NCBI GenBank assembly: GCA_036852015.1
Contig: JAANDG010000050.1
Coordinates: forward strand, 1 to 64,000
Length of the DNA stretch: 64,000 nucleotides
Direction of reading: 5' to 3'
Origin: Pelodera strongyloides
Lineage: Eukaryota > Nematoda > Chromadorea > Rhabditida > Rhabditidae
Shown here: positions 23,352 to 34,900 of the stretch, one piece after another
Layout: each line of letters opens with the position of its first letter
Position numbering within the stretch: the first letter of the stretch is position 1
Notes under the pieces: model-generated
What the model was told of the DNA's origin: nothing
The model's input: only the letters and a program-made list of their open reading frames with translations
Databases searched by the model: none
Program-made: the position numbers and the translations under genes

Positions 23352-25228
23352 ATATAGCCAACCATCGAACGATGTCGTAGGCAAATTTCGATCTTTTGAC
23401 CAAGACTAGTCCGGCTGCTTTTTGCACTCTGTCGTTCAGTCCTTTGCGAATTGGCAAATACTTATAAACACCTGAATACAGTTAAAGTACCTGTAAACTA
23501 GAAATATTAAATATTAAGTAGCTTCAGATCCTTCTATTCAGACAGGTCATCTTGGAAAGAAAATTTGGTAAACAAAGCCCAGTAAAATCAAATTGCCCAT
23601 ATGTTTGCAGGATAAATTCCTACCAAAATGGGTTAGTTGTGTGCTCGGTATACCTGAACTTAACGACAGACTGAGGGGCGGGAACTGAAATTGATAGATT
23701 TGGCAAGTTATATGATCTTATGGCGTTGCGCTCTTTCTAAGAGTCTAATAAACATTTACACATTTAAACATTTAAACATTCAGTCTAATAATATAATACT
23801 AATATAATAAAAAAAATTTATAATATAATATAATATAATATAATATATAATAAAAATTTTTATAAAAAAAAATCTTATTATATAAAGGAGAAGAGTTTGT
23901 CACGGGTTTGTTTTTATGTGCACAACGAAATCCCTTCATAAAGAAAATTCTTCGATCGAACGAGCATACAAAATCATTGCCGCTGGCGGGATTCGAACCC
24001 ACAGCAGCTCACAATCTCTCAATTCACAGTCCAACGCTCTACCTGTTGAGCTATACTCTTATTGGAGGAGGATCTTATATTATAGGAGATAGAAGAGCAA
24101 TTGCAATAGCAAATTTGCAAATTTGCATGAAGTCCAGAACCATATTATACGTTTCCACATAAACGTAAATGAACATCTTTTTTACGTTTGAAGAAATTCC
24201 TTTGTTTTTAAATAGGGTAACAATCTGCCGAAGGCCGATTCCTCCAATCGGAGAAGAGCCCGTAGGGCTCTTCGAACGGCTGGTAATAATAATAATTGCA
24301 TACGCACAAAAATTAGTTTGCACTTTACTATTTGTGGCATTATACGTTGCAGGCGTTTAATATTTGAGCATTGACCGCTCATCATATTTTCAGTAAATCT
24401 ATGGCATAGTAAGGTGGATAGCGTTTTGAGCCTCTGCAACTGTTATTTAGTGAGTGGATCTCTTAAAGAATTGTTTGGAAGGTAAGAGGTAAAATGAAGC
24501 TTAATAAAGTTTATCACCTACAGTTCCCTTCAGCACAGCATCCACGTATTCCCTTAACACTTCTTCATTAACCAGCCTTATACTTGAATCCATAAAGAGG
24601 AAGAATTTGAATACTTTATAAGCTTCCTAAAATGAGCAAGAAAAATAAATATATATTTTACTCTGCAATTCGCTAGGTGGATAAAAGACTTTTAACATGG
24701 CAAGTCACGCAGGAAAAAAAATCAGCAAAACACTAGTTTATAAAGAACAAACTGACCAACACGACTGCCCCTTTGAATGCGTACACGCTTTGACCTAAAA
24801 TGGCCACGTGTGGGGGATAAATGGAGAAATCAAGTTTTCGCACGGAAATTCCTTGCATTTGTTCCAGTTCTGACTTCTAAATACTAAACAAAATAGGAAT
24901 ATATGTACATGGAACATGCATTGGTTATATGAACCGAATCCAAGGAAACGTACCATGACCCACTAAACTGGGGAACGAAGGCAGGGCACGAAGAAGAAGA
25001 AGAAGGACGAAGAAGAATAGAAGAAAGGAAGAAGAAATAATAAAAAATAAGAAGAAGAAGAAGAAGAAGAAAAGAAGAAGGAATAGAAGAAGAAGAAGAA
25101 GAAGAAGAATAAGAAGAATAAGAAGAAGAAGAAAGAAGAAGAAGAAGAAGAAGAAGAAGAAAGAAGAAGAAGAAGAAGAAGAATAATAATAATAATAAGA
25201 ATAAGAATAATAAAATAATAAAATAATA

Positions 25229-25306
<78 letters not shown>

Positions 25307-28300
25307 TTATTCACACTTTATATATAATGTAAGTTTTTATCATATACACGATGATGAGAAGGTTGGCATATTACTATTTTCCCGATGAATGCATTTAATA
25401 ATTAATCGAATCCCGATTAATAATTAAACTAAGTATTTTCCCGAGGGAATCGAATGGTGTATGGACTCAGACACCCACACCGGCATAATGTTGGTGACTT
25501 GTGATCGCCCATGATGAAAACCAAATTCAGTAACATAATCACTACACCATCAGGCGGTAATTGTGAACAATAAGCCACTAATCAAACCTGCTCTTCGGTG
25601 AGACCCATATCGAAAACGACCATTTGATTTTTCTCCAAAAGTGGCTGCCAGCTAGGTATTATCGTTGTCAACTGTTTAAAGAATGAAGCCGATCCATATG
25701 TCACCAAAACAAGGTCTTCGAATTTCAAATTATTTTTCGGAAACTCCAGCGAGTCCTCCGGCGGTATTAAATCGGCTAAAGTGCAGGCAAATGGTATCCC
25801 TTCTTCCCGAATCGTTAGGTTTTTATCGATAAAAGGACGGTAGCACATCTGAAAAGTGAGATAAAGGACACAAATATATGTCAACATATTTTTGAGCGGC
25901 TCATACGTGGCCCGTATAGCTTCACTATACATATACACTATTGCTAGAAGACACGTAGCAGTTCACACAACACTACTGTAAATAACTGAAGGTAAAACAT
26001 TATTTGGTCGATATTCAGGGAAAGGATTAATACTTGTGTAGAGGGGAAAGGTTTGAAGTTTGAAGTATGTCTGCAACGTTTTTCTACGTTTCAGGCGTTT
26101 GGCACAAGTAGACCACTTTTCGCGCCTGGTTAAAAGAGGAGGCTCACGAGAATGTAGTGCTCAAATAGTTTCCTTTTATCGACAGACGATGGTATTAAAT
26201 TCCGAACGACATGCTTTACAAAGCAAAAGCTTTTAATTGGAAGGAGTAATCAATATAGAACTATGAAGCCTATAAAAATGTTGGATCGTAGTAAATATTT
26301 GATTTCCATAGTGGGTATTCAAATTTTTTGCTGGCTTGCAAAATGACTTGTAAATTTGCATGCCCACTATGGAAATCAACTATTTACTACGATCCAAATT
26401 TTGTATAGACTTCATAGTGTTATATTGATTTACTCCTTCCATTTAAAAGCTTTTGCTTTGTAAAGTATGTCTTTCTTTGCCCAAAGGGGATCCAAGTAAT
26501 TGTAGTGTAAGTAATTTTCGTCCCGTAAGTATAACGAGTTTTCCTTGCCGTATTTTTGAGAAAATTGTTGTACAGAAGTTATTAGAATTCGCAATTAATA
26601 ATCAGCTTATTCCGCATGAACAACATGGCTTCTTGAAGAACCGATCAAGAGAAACGGCATTACTTTGCTCATTAAATGATTGGTCGCTTGCTATAGAAAA
26701 TAAGAAGCAAGTAGACATAATTTACTTTGATTTTGCCAAGGCGTTGATCGGGTCTCCCACAAGAAGCTGCTTTGCAAATTAGTTGACATGCAATTTCCTT
26801 CTTTTATATGTAAATGGATTGAAATTGGCTTAGTGATCGCAAAATGTTTGTGAGAGTTGGTGATTCTGTATCGGATGTTGTAGATTGTACTAGTGGTGTG
26901 CCACAGGGGTCAGTATTAGGTCCAATCCTATTCTCGTTGTTTACCTCCGACCTAGCAATATCGTTGAGAAGTCTAGGTATTTCATTTGTAATGTATGCAG
27001 ATGACATAAAAATATACAGTACTATTAATGATCCTATAGATAGAATTTTAGTTCAACGCGCAATAAACTTGGTGCATGATTGGTCAATTGAGTTTCAGTT
27101 ACCTTTGGCTCCTCATAAGTGCCAAGCACTGTACATTGGCCAAACAATCCAAAAGTGGACTACATTTGTAATTCGGTTGTGATTGAAAAGGTAACTCAGC
27201 TCAAAGACCTAGGATTTATTATGACAGATGATTTATCCTTCTCTAAACATATTTCCTTTGTTTGTGCCCAAGCAAGAAAAAGAATGTTTGCTCTCTTTCG
27301 CACTCTGAAAACGCGGAAGGCAAACCTTTTGGTTCTTGCATATTCTCTTTATGTACGTTCAATTCTAGAGTCAGGCTCGGTTGTCTTTAGTCCATATAAG
27401 AAAAAGGATAAGGTGGCCCTAGATCTGATCCAACGTACATTTACAAAGCGAATTTTTATGCGTTCCCAATTGCTTGATTACAATGATACACCCTCTAGTT
27501 CAGATAGAGATACATTATTGAAGCTTGATACACTTGACAATCGACGTAGGAAGGCAGATGCTAGAATGCTCAGAAAAATATTGGCCGGCAAATGCGGCCA
27601 TAATCTACGTTCAATGTACAAATTCAGGAATTCTAATCTGTCCTCTCGACGTGGTCGTATCAAAATCATAATCCCTCGGGTGACTAGGAATGTTCGCAGA
27701 CACTGTTTTGTCCATAGAACTTCACTTATGATTGAGAGTAACCCTCGCCTATTCCTGTAAACATAATGTTTTTATTTGATGCTTTTATTTTGATCAGATT
27801 TACATTTTCACGTTTCATAGTTATTCATTGTGGTATTGCCTCGACAAAACTTGTGCGACATTTTATGTTTGTAATAAATGTTATGTTATGTTATGTTTCG
27901 GAATTTAATACCATCGTATGTCGATAAAAGGAAACTATTTGAGCACTTCATCCTCGTGAGCCTCCTCCTTTAAAGGGACAGGCCCATCAAAGTAAACCTA
28001 TATTTACGATACGTTCATAATGACTATCAAGCATTTTTATTACAATATATACAAAGAAAATTTCACATTTATTCGCCCTGAAAAACTTCTTCCGATGCGC
28101 TCAACGTATATGTATACCGTAAAACCGCAAATATCCTTGTTGTCTATGCAAATTTATCGTGAAATTATAATGCGATTAAAATTTGCATATACAGCTTTGA
28201 AATCTGCAGTTTTATGGTAAACATATTCGTTGAGCGCATCGGGAAAAAGTTTTCCGGGGCGAATAAAGGTGAAATTTAGTTTGTATATATTGCAATATAA

Positions 28301-28641
28301 TGCTTGATAGTCATTATGAACGTATCGTAAATATAGGTTTATTTTGATGGGCCTGACCCTTTAATATCAAAAACTCCAAGTACCTCTACACTTGTAATAC
28401 TAACACTTACGTCCACAACTCCATTTTTCGATGTACAAGAACATTGTTCTCTATTACAGTTTTCCTTGATTGAATCTAGTTTAGGTTCTTGATCTAGTGT
28501 AACTCCAGGTTGGATATTGAACTCTGTTTCAAATGTTGAACCTTCTTGTGAAACAACAAATATTAAATAGAATACTAGACATGAAGTGCCAAATACTACA
28601 AAATTATAAGCCCTGTGGGCTTTGTTATTTGGTTGTTGCAT
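23352..28641 (-). CDS. DUF1647-like type II membrane protein; 3' end unresolved
   Basis: Likely Golgi type II membrane protein of the nematode DUF1647 glycosyltransferase-like group. Firm exons (minus): 28411-28641, 25588-25848, 24757-24876, 24522-24626, all joined in phase 0. The N-terminus has a short basic stretch, then an anchor (FVVFGTSCLVFYLIFVV). Then follow LVLVTYGSASFFKQL, VVFDMGLTEEQ, VRKLDFSIYPPHV, and FLFMDSSIRL, which match the family pattern (YDLGL..., FNFSxYPxHV, WxDSSxRF). A likely later exon is about 23352-23471 (VYKYLPIRKGLNDR...KFAYDIVRW). The exon that should join 24522 to 23471 was not found, and the expected HRYDQS block appears only as IRYDQM followed by a stop near 23300. 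So the 3' part is either missed or decayed. TTTCAG directly precedes the ATG. Intron 1 is full of transposons. Confidence 0.6.
23975..24056 (-). repeat. tRNA-like sequence, probably degenerate
   Basis: Minus strand: AGCTCAACAGGTAGAGCG (A box) and GTGGGTTCGAATCCCGCC (B box), 40 nt apart, as in a tRNA with a long variable arm. Acceptor ends do not pair. Lies between exons of the DUF1647-like gene. Confidence 0.55.
24997..25303. repeat. AAG/AAT trinucleotide microsatellite, about 300 bp
   Basis: Long imperfect (AAG)n passing into (AAT)n, in intron 2 of the DUF1647-like gene. Apparent reading frames across it are an artefact of the triplet repeat. Confidence 0.97.
26130..27973. mobile_element. 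TTAA foldback element with nested retrotransposon
   Basis: Left arm begins TTAAAAGAGGAGGCTCACG at 26130; the right arm ends CTCCTCCTTTAA at 27973. The arms match as inverted repeats over about 330 bp (for example GATGGTATTAAATTCCGAA at 26188 against its complement at 27900). The right arm is interrupted by a LINE fragment. No coding capacity of its own. Confidence 0.8.
26468..27893 (+). mobile_element. CR1/Jockey-like LINE, 5'-truncated
   Basis: Reverse transcriptase in three frames: FRPVSITSFPCRIFEKIV, HGFLKNRSRETALL, SGVPQGSVLGPILFSLF, then FVMYADDIKIYS with the catalytic YADD intact, then a LINE C-terminal tail ending at 27760. Two frameshifts (near 26780 and 27180) make it inactive. The 3' end carries three TTATG units, the short-repeat tail expected of CR1-type elements. 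It is inserted in the right arm of a foldback element, in intron 1 of the DUF1647-like gene and antisense to it. The N-terminal and endonuclease parts are missing. Confidence 0.8.
27970..28364. mobile_element. TTAA foldback element, GGGACAGGCCCATC family
   Basis: Inverted repeat with ends TTAAAGGGACAGGCCCATC and GATGGGCCTGACCCTTTAA; arms of about 175 bp match through TTCATAATGACTATCAAGC. It shares its left TTAA with the right end of the neighbouring foldback element. Related copies are at 11.5-12.1 and 14.2-14.6 kb. Confidence 0.85.
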
Positions 28642-30246
28642 CTGAAACCGAATTATATATAGTTACACAGGAAAAGTAGCTTTTTGCATTAAATAAAAAT
28701 GATTTTGATAATAAGTACAAGAAATTCCTATGAGCAAATATATAAAATAGATCAATTCCGTTTTACGACCTTCAAGAAACGCAAAGATTAACGGGACAAC
28801 TTTTGTCTCTTTTGTAGATGTATTTTCATTATCTGAATAATACGTAGAACATAGTGTTGGAAAAAATCAGACAAAAAGAACCGATTTCACCGACAATGAG
28901 TAATGGCCAAAGCCACAGTTATCCAAGAAAACCAATGTATAATGCCCGCAAGATATTTTCGTGGCATAACGTTAGCCGAGTGGTCGAGTCATTATCAATG
29001 ACCACATGCAACAATCGTGATAAGTTTACAGTGAATATTGAACGAAGAACAACACTTTGTTCTACACATTATTCAGTTAGTTTATACACAAAGTATATAA
29101 AAGGGACAGAAAGGTGGTCGCGTCCCGTTAAAGGATCGCAGTCACTTCAAATTCGTATTTTTACTTCAATTATCTATAAACATAAAAAGGTACATAGAAA
29201 AATACATTTACTGTGTCAATTTACGGAAAATTTAACACAGGGAAAGAAATCCCCTCGGTTGTGTTCTGATAAGGTACAGTATGACAACAACAACTGAGAC
29301 AGTAGAGCAGACACTTTCCCTCTTCCCCGGTTTTTCTTTGTTTTGTCATCATTGGCAACCGGCCAAGTCCCACTGCGATTTAGAAAACACCCCATTTTGT
29401 CTAAAATCAAAACTCAAACGAAGGGATTTCTTTCCCTGTGATAAATGCTCCGTAAATCGGTATTGGAAAGGTATTTTTCTAGGTATCTTTTTATATTTAT
29501 TGAAAATTGAAGTAAAAAGGCGAAATTGAAGTGACTGCGATCCTTTAAGTTGTATTTCCACGAGCGTTTACGAATATGTGCTGGTCTAGTTCCAGCCGTA
29601 TCCATTAAACGCTGTCGACAAACGTTGTTCAACATGTACTGAACAAACATTGTAGCAGCTGTATCAACTGTGGCACAATCGAAATTTATGTCACATAGAT
29701 CGTCCTAATTTTTTTCCGGATCAGTGAAAATTATTTGGACATTAAGATACTGTTTGGTCTCCTGCTGGCCGGAGTTGTCATCAGGTGCTCGCAACCTAAA
29801 ACTAAATTCAAAATTATTTTATCGTGAAAAAGTGCTCTGTTTTAGGTAGGTGTTTTTGGCTCTTCTCGTCATCATTACAATGAAGTACTTAGCTAACTAT
29901 CAGAAAATTTAGCGGCGACAAAAAGAGACCAATTCGGTTGTGGGCTACATCTACAAAAAGTGAAAAATTCATTATGTTAATACTTAACTATTTTATGAAA
30001 ATGACCAGTCGGTCTCTTCCGACTGCAGGAATCGGCCTTCGGCCGATTGTTACCCTACTACTTAAATTTCCTATGATACTATGATTCTTTACTTTTATTT
30101 GCTAATTATTTATTTCTATTCAACGGGGAGCCAAAATTGCGGCTGGAGAAATTTGTAAAAATAAAAATAAAAATAATAAAAATAAAAACGAATATTTTAA
30201 ATACAAATTGCATTGCATATTTACCATGAAAATTATCTGAGAAATC
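28642..30246. other. Intergenic, mainly repeats
   Basis: Foldback element at 29128-29548; a GC-rich hairpin GGAATCGGCCTTCGGCCGAT at about 30027, whose near copy is at about 24220-24260 on the other strand. No supported gene. Confidence 0.55.
29128..29548. mobile_element. TTAA foldback element, GGATCGCAGTCACTTC family
   Basis: TTAAAGGATCGCAGTCACTTC-type left end and its complement at right; arms pair through GGGAAAGAAATCCCCTCG against CGAAGGGATTTCTTTCCC. Confidence 0.85.
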
Positions 30247-30528
30247 ATTTGCATGCACCCATAAATAAAAAAAAATCATGAAAGTTTACAAAATTATTTT
30301 TGCAGAGAAAAACCGCATTTGCATTTGCATACAAATAAACACACATAAGACTCAAAAAGCATCCATCAGAAAACAATCAGTCGTCATGATTTCGTGTTAT
30401 TCATGCATACAAACATGAAAGGCCATGCGTATTGTTAATTATCTATGCAAATCCCAGCTTATCTAGTCCCTTTTTGACCCAGAATGGCTGGTAATATCGA
30501 ACGTGGCACGTGCGAGTTGAGTATATAA
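30247..30528 (+). promoter_or_regulatory. Octamer-rich promoter-like region with E-box and TATA box
   Basis: Four perfect octamers (ATTTGCAT or its complement) at 30247, 30317, 30323 and 30445, a CACGTG E-box at 30507-30512, and TATATAA at 30522-30528, all within 280 bp. The order and spacing look like a POU-factor-controlled core promoter. It precedes the possible small gene by about 60 nt. Octamers also occur inside nearby transposons, so the cluster could be of transposon origin. Confidence 0.45.
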
Positions 30529-30588
30529 GAACTGGAAAGAAATTGCTCAATTCTCTCTGGTTGTTTTTCGCATTGTTATGCGTGCGAT

Positions 30589-30960
30589 ATGATCTTCAGT
30601 AAATTTTCCGTTCAAACTGCAACAGTTACCGATTCCTCGAGTACGTTATAAGGATATACGTATATTTCATGGAGTAAAGGTTGATAATTTATTATTATCA
30701 CCTACAAAATAAAATCCTGATTATTAGTAATCATTAATGATCCATAAACTTTTGCAACGATATAATTCGAGTCTAACAATTTTTAATGCCTACTGTAGGT
30801 GGACGACAGCAGAAGCGAAACTTATTTACATTATCTCGCAAAACAAAGAAAGTAAGGTTGAAGTAAATGTTTTTAACGTACGTAATTTGTATAGCAGAAG
30901 ATATTCCCAGTCAGGCAATGCCAACAACAAATTTTATTATATTATCATTCTACTATTTAA
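30589..30960 (+). CDS. Possible three-exon gene for a 55-residue basic protein
   Basis: Not recognised. Exons 30589-30640, 30799-30851, 30898-30960 join in phase through good splice signals (GTACGT...CTACTGTAG; GTAAGG...TATAGCAG, the second intron only 46 nt). The product starts MIFSKFSVQTATVTDSSSG, has a basic middle (QQKRNLFTLSRKTKKK) and ends QILLYYHSTI. AATAAA follows at about 30959. A TATA box and four octamers lie upstream. No family match comes to mind; it could be a non-coding transcript or chance. Confidence 0.4.
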
Positions 30961-31932
30961 TAAAGATTATTTATTTATTATGTGTATTTTATAACACAAA
31001 CTGCACGTTACATTGTTTCTTTGATTGTCTTTGTGCGTAATAAATTATTATTATTATTATATTATTATTAGTATTATTTATCGGTATTTACAACTTGAGA
31101 AAACTAACAGTTGATCAGCAACAATCCAAAGATCTATGAAAGACTGGTTTGTGTGATGTTTTGACATCAAAAAAATACCATATTTGATAATATTTCGTCA
31201 TTTTGTAATATGATAATAGTGATCCAGAATTGTTTGGGTTATCAACAAAACTGACTACCTGACAAAAGTACAGTAAAATGCACTATTGGATTGGGATAGT
31301 AATCCTCTTTCCATTTCATAATAGCCGTCTTTTACTATCATTCATTTTATTCATATAATATTTTCAACGTTTCAACTCATAAATCCAATTTACCGTAAAT
31401 GTTTCACTATGATAACTTAATAATAATAATATTAATTTATTGACACATTATATATAATATATATAAGTGTGCATCATATAAAATGATAAAGGATGCGCAT
31501 GGATACCGGACTACATTTAATTAAATTAAGTTTACATTACACTAAATTTAAATTTTCTTTGAAACAATCCGGTTGTGATTTATTTTTGAACTCAACATGT
31601 TCACTTTTTTGTTATTACTTTTTATGCACATTTTCTTGTCCTAATAGATTATTAATTTATTCTCTTAATAGATTATTAACTTAATAGATTATTAATTTAT
31701 TAACTTAATAGATTAACAAAACGTGGGGATTTTTGAATTTTCATTGTATTCATTTTTCTTACTGTAAGTATATATATATATATATATATAAAGACTTTTA
31801 TAACTCTTTATAACTTACAATGATTGAATTCATCGGGCACACCTAGGGATCTTTGAATTATCAGTGTATTCATTTTGAACATAGGCTATGAACTGAAAGC
31901 GTTAATTATTTTCACAGATTTTCAGACAATTA
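30961..31932. other. Intergenic, 5' flank of the MFSD8-like gene
   Basis: Short AT-rich repeats (ATTATTATT; ATAGATTATTAA x3 at 31645-31710; (TA)n at 31770). No supported gene. Confidence 0.55.
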
Positions 31933-34900
31933 ATGGATAGAAAAATCAGTAATCATGAACGTGAAAGATCAAATATTTTCGCGAATTCTGCGAAAAGTCT
32001 ATCTTTCTTGCATAGATTTCAACGAGGGAGGAAATCGCTACCAGCATTACCGAGTAAGGGAAGACCGAAGTTAGCACTCAGGTAAGGAAGGTTATAAGTA
32101 GTTTATTGAGGATATGCAATTAACACATCTCAAAAGGTGACCCTAGGATACCACGCTTAATTCGAAAACTGTAGAATTAACATAATACGAAAACTGCAGA
32201 ATTAACTTGTGTGTGAATTTAGCGCAAACCAATCGCAGTCGATTTGCTACTGAGAAGTTAGCTCAAAAATGCTACAAATATAATTACATATCTTTGCGTA
32301 TCATTATTACAGGCTCGGCTAATTACCCTTGTTCGATGCCCCAGTTTTTCCATGTGTACGCATTCCTCTGCTTATCGTTTTGCTGTTTTGATATTTTAAT
32401 TATATAGATTTTTTGCGCATCCTTGTGATGTAATAAATTATTATTATTATTATTATTAGTATTAATCATTCCTGAAAAATTAAAGTGTTGGACGAACTAA
32501 GATTTGTGAAAATGAAAATGAAATGTTGTGCGCATAAAAAAGCACACAATAAACAGAAGCTAAAAGAAATATTTCCAGAAACGCAAGATCTCTATCGGAA
32601 CAAGTGAAATTTTCCCGTTCGACATCATGGGCGCGTAATAGAAGGAAACAATCGGTGTTTTCTCTATGTCCATCAGGTTATCATTTTATTTTTGACTTTG
32701 ACAGCCTTGCTGCGCCTTAGCCTAATTGCGATGGCCTAGATTATAAACTACATCATGGGCTTCAATGTACTTGCCCCGGCAATGGCACCTCTATGTTATT
32801 AATTTTCATTTCTTAGCATAGTTCTTGGTGTTTTAATTAAAAGTCATTTTCCTAGGACTATCAAAAATCGGACCACGTAATATGCGACTATAAACAATAT
32901 ACAGTATCTATATAATATGAAAAGTACATGCACATTATTGAGCGCCCATTACTGTCATATGGGGATTTGCATATATGTATCATGCGTAGGTAAACAAACA
33001 TAAGCGTACCGGGACAAAAATAAAAAAATCGTATGAAGCAGACTATATTTCATAATAACAAATGTGGTTACATAGAATGAACAAGGGCACATCAGAACTT
33101 TCGGCGAATTGCCCAATTCGGCAATTTTACAAGTTAGGGATTTTACAATGTTCAAGTGCTCTACTTTATAATCATAGGTCATTACAATAGTATCCTACGC
33201 ATGTACAAAGATGTAAAAAAGTGTGTAAATAATTTCTTGTAGATGTTTTTGCCGATTTGGCAGACGGAACAGAAACTGAAGAAACAACGAGTGAACAGCA
33301 AGTTCATACACCATGGACTTCCATATATGTGGCCGCTGCAATAGCGTTTGTCCAATCATTTCAGTTCAGTATATTTGTGGCATCGATGTGGAACTATATT
33401 AGCAGTGTATGTTAGTTTGATTTCTTCTAAAACATTGAGTGGAGCTGTACTAGACCTCGTTCATTTATGTCATGGATCCCACTTTTGCGCCAGTATTTCT
33501 TCGTAATGATTTATGAAACATAGACAGATACTCAAATATAAACCCCAATTGAATACTAGGGTGTGGAATGCTTCGTGTTATAAGCTCAGAACTTCGTTCC
33601 GGCGCCGCATTTTTATGGGGAATGTGCCGTCTTGTAAAAATGTATAGTTATATGTATACAGTGCGTTTCATAAGTATAAGAACACCCAAAAAATTTCGTT
33701 TTCGGGCCAAAAATGACAGAAACGCTTCAATTGAGTCACACCATTGGGTTCAGCGTGGAAAACTGGTCCTATACAGGAAATTTCGGAATAAAATATTCAG
33801 AATCTCGCCAGAAGGAATTCTTGAACCAAAAGGGTCGTTTTTGCAACTGTTTCATAAGTAAAGGAACACCCGTGAAAATTATAATTTAATTAAAAATTAA
33901 AGTGATAAAGAGCTTGATTGCATAAATTAATTATCGGTAGGTCCTTCTTAACCTGCGTCAAGGTCAAATTCTCGGTGGCGCTTCGAAGACGCGCGATTCT
34001 GAAGAATTCTGACGTCACCTGTTCTTCGAGGCGTTTAGAAGACGTTTAGAAGATGCGAGTCCATTCGAAACTCATTTGGCGGTATTTTTGTGGAAACTGC
34101 GCGCAAAATCACACTTTTTCGACGGTCGGACGTCTTCTAAACGCCTCGAAGAACAGGCGACGTCAGATTCTTCAGAATCGCGCGTCTTCGAAGCGCCACC
34201 GAGAATTTGACCTTGACGCAGGTTAAGAAGGACCTACCGATAATTAATTTATGCAATCAAGCTCTTTATCATTTTAATTTTTAATTAAATTATAATTTTC
34301 ACGGGTGTTCCTTTACTTATGAAACAGTTGCAAAAACGACCCTTTTGGTTCAAGAATTCCTTCTGGCGAGATTCTGAATATTTTGTTCCGAAATTTCCTG
34401 TATAGGACCAGTTTTCCACGCTGAACCCAATGGTGTGACTCATTTGAAGCGTTTCTGTCATTTTTGGCCCGAAAACGAAATTTTTTGGGTGTTCTTATAC
34501 TTATGAAACGCACTGTATATCTTATGTAGCGCAGCACTCAAAGCGCTCAGGGGGCAACATAAGTCATCGTTTGTGCCACCAGAAAATATGGGTTTTGACT
34601 TTTACGATTCCATGATAATCATAATTGTATAAATAAATCGATAAATTTACATATCGATAACTTCAGGTAGATCCCGAAGTCACCGAAGACTCCTTTGGTT
34701 ATTTAGTGGGTGCGTACAGCCTCGGACAGTCTGTTTCATCACCTTTATTTGGTTTATGGAGCAACAAAATAGGAATAATTAAGGTATTCCAATTGTTCTT
34801 AATTCAATAAATTATATAAATCATAATTTGTTACTGTAATAATGCGGGTCTAAATATACCAATTAAACGACACCTTTCAGATACCACTCCTCAGTGGACT

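Noticed and set aside
24925..25314. Minus-strand frame of Ile, Leu, Phe and Ser runs
   Set aside because: Translation of an AAG/AAT microsatellite inside an intron.
28854..29297. 147-codon plus-strand frame
   Set aside because: Runs into a foldback element arm; no splice context or recognisable domain.
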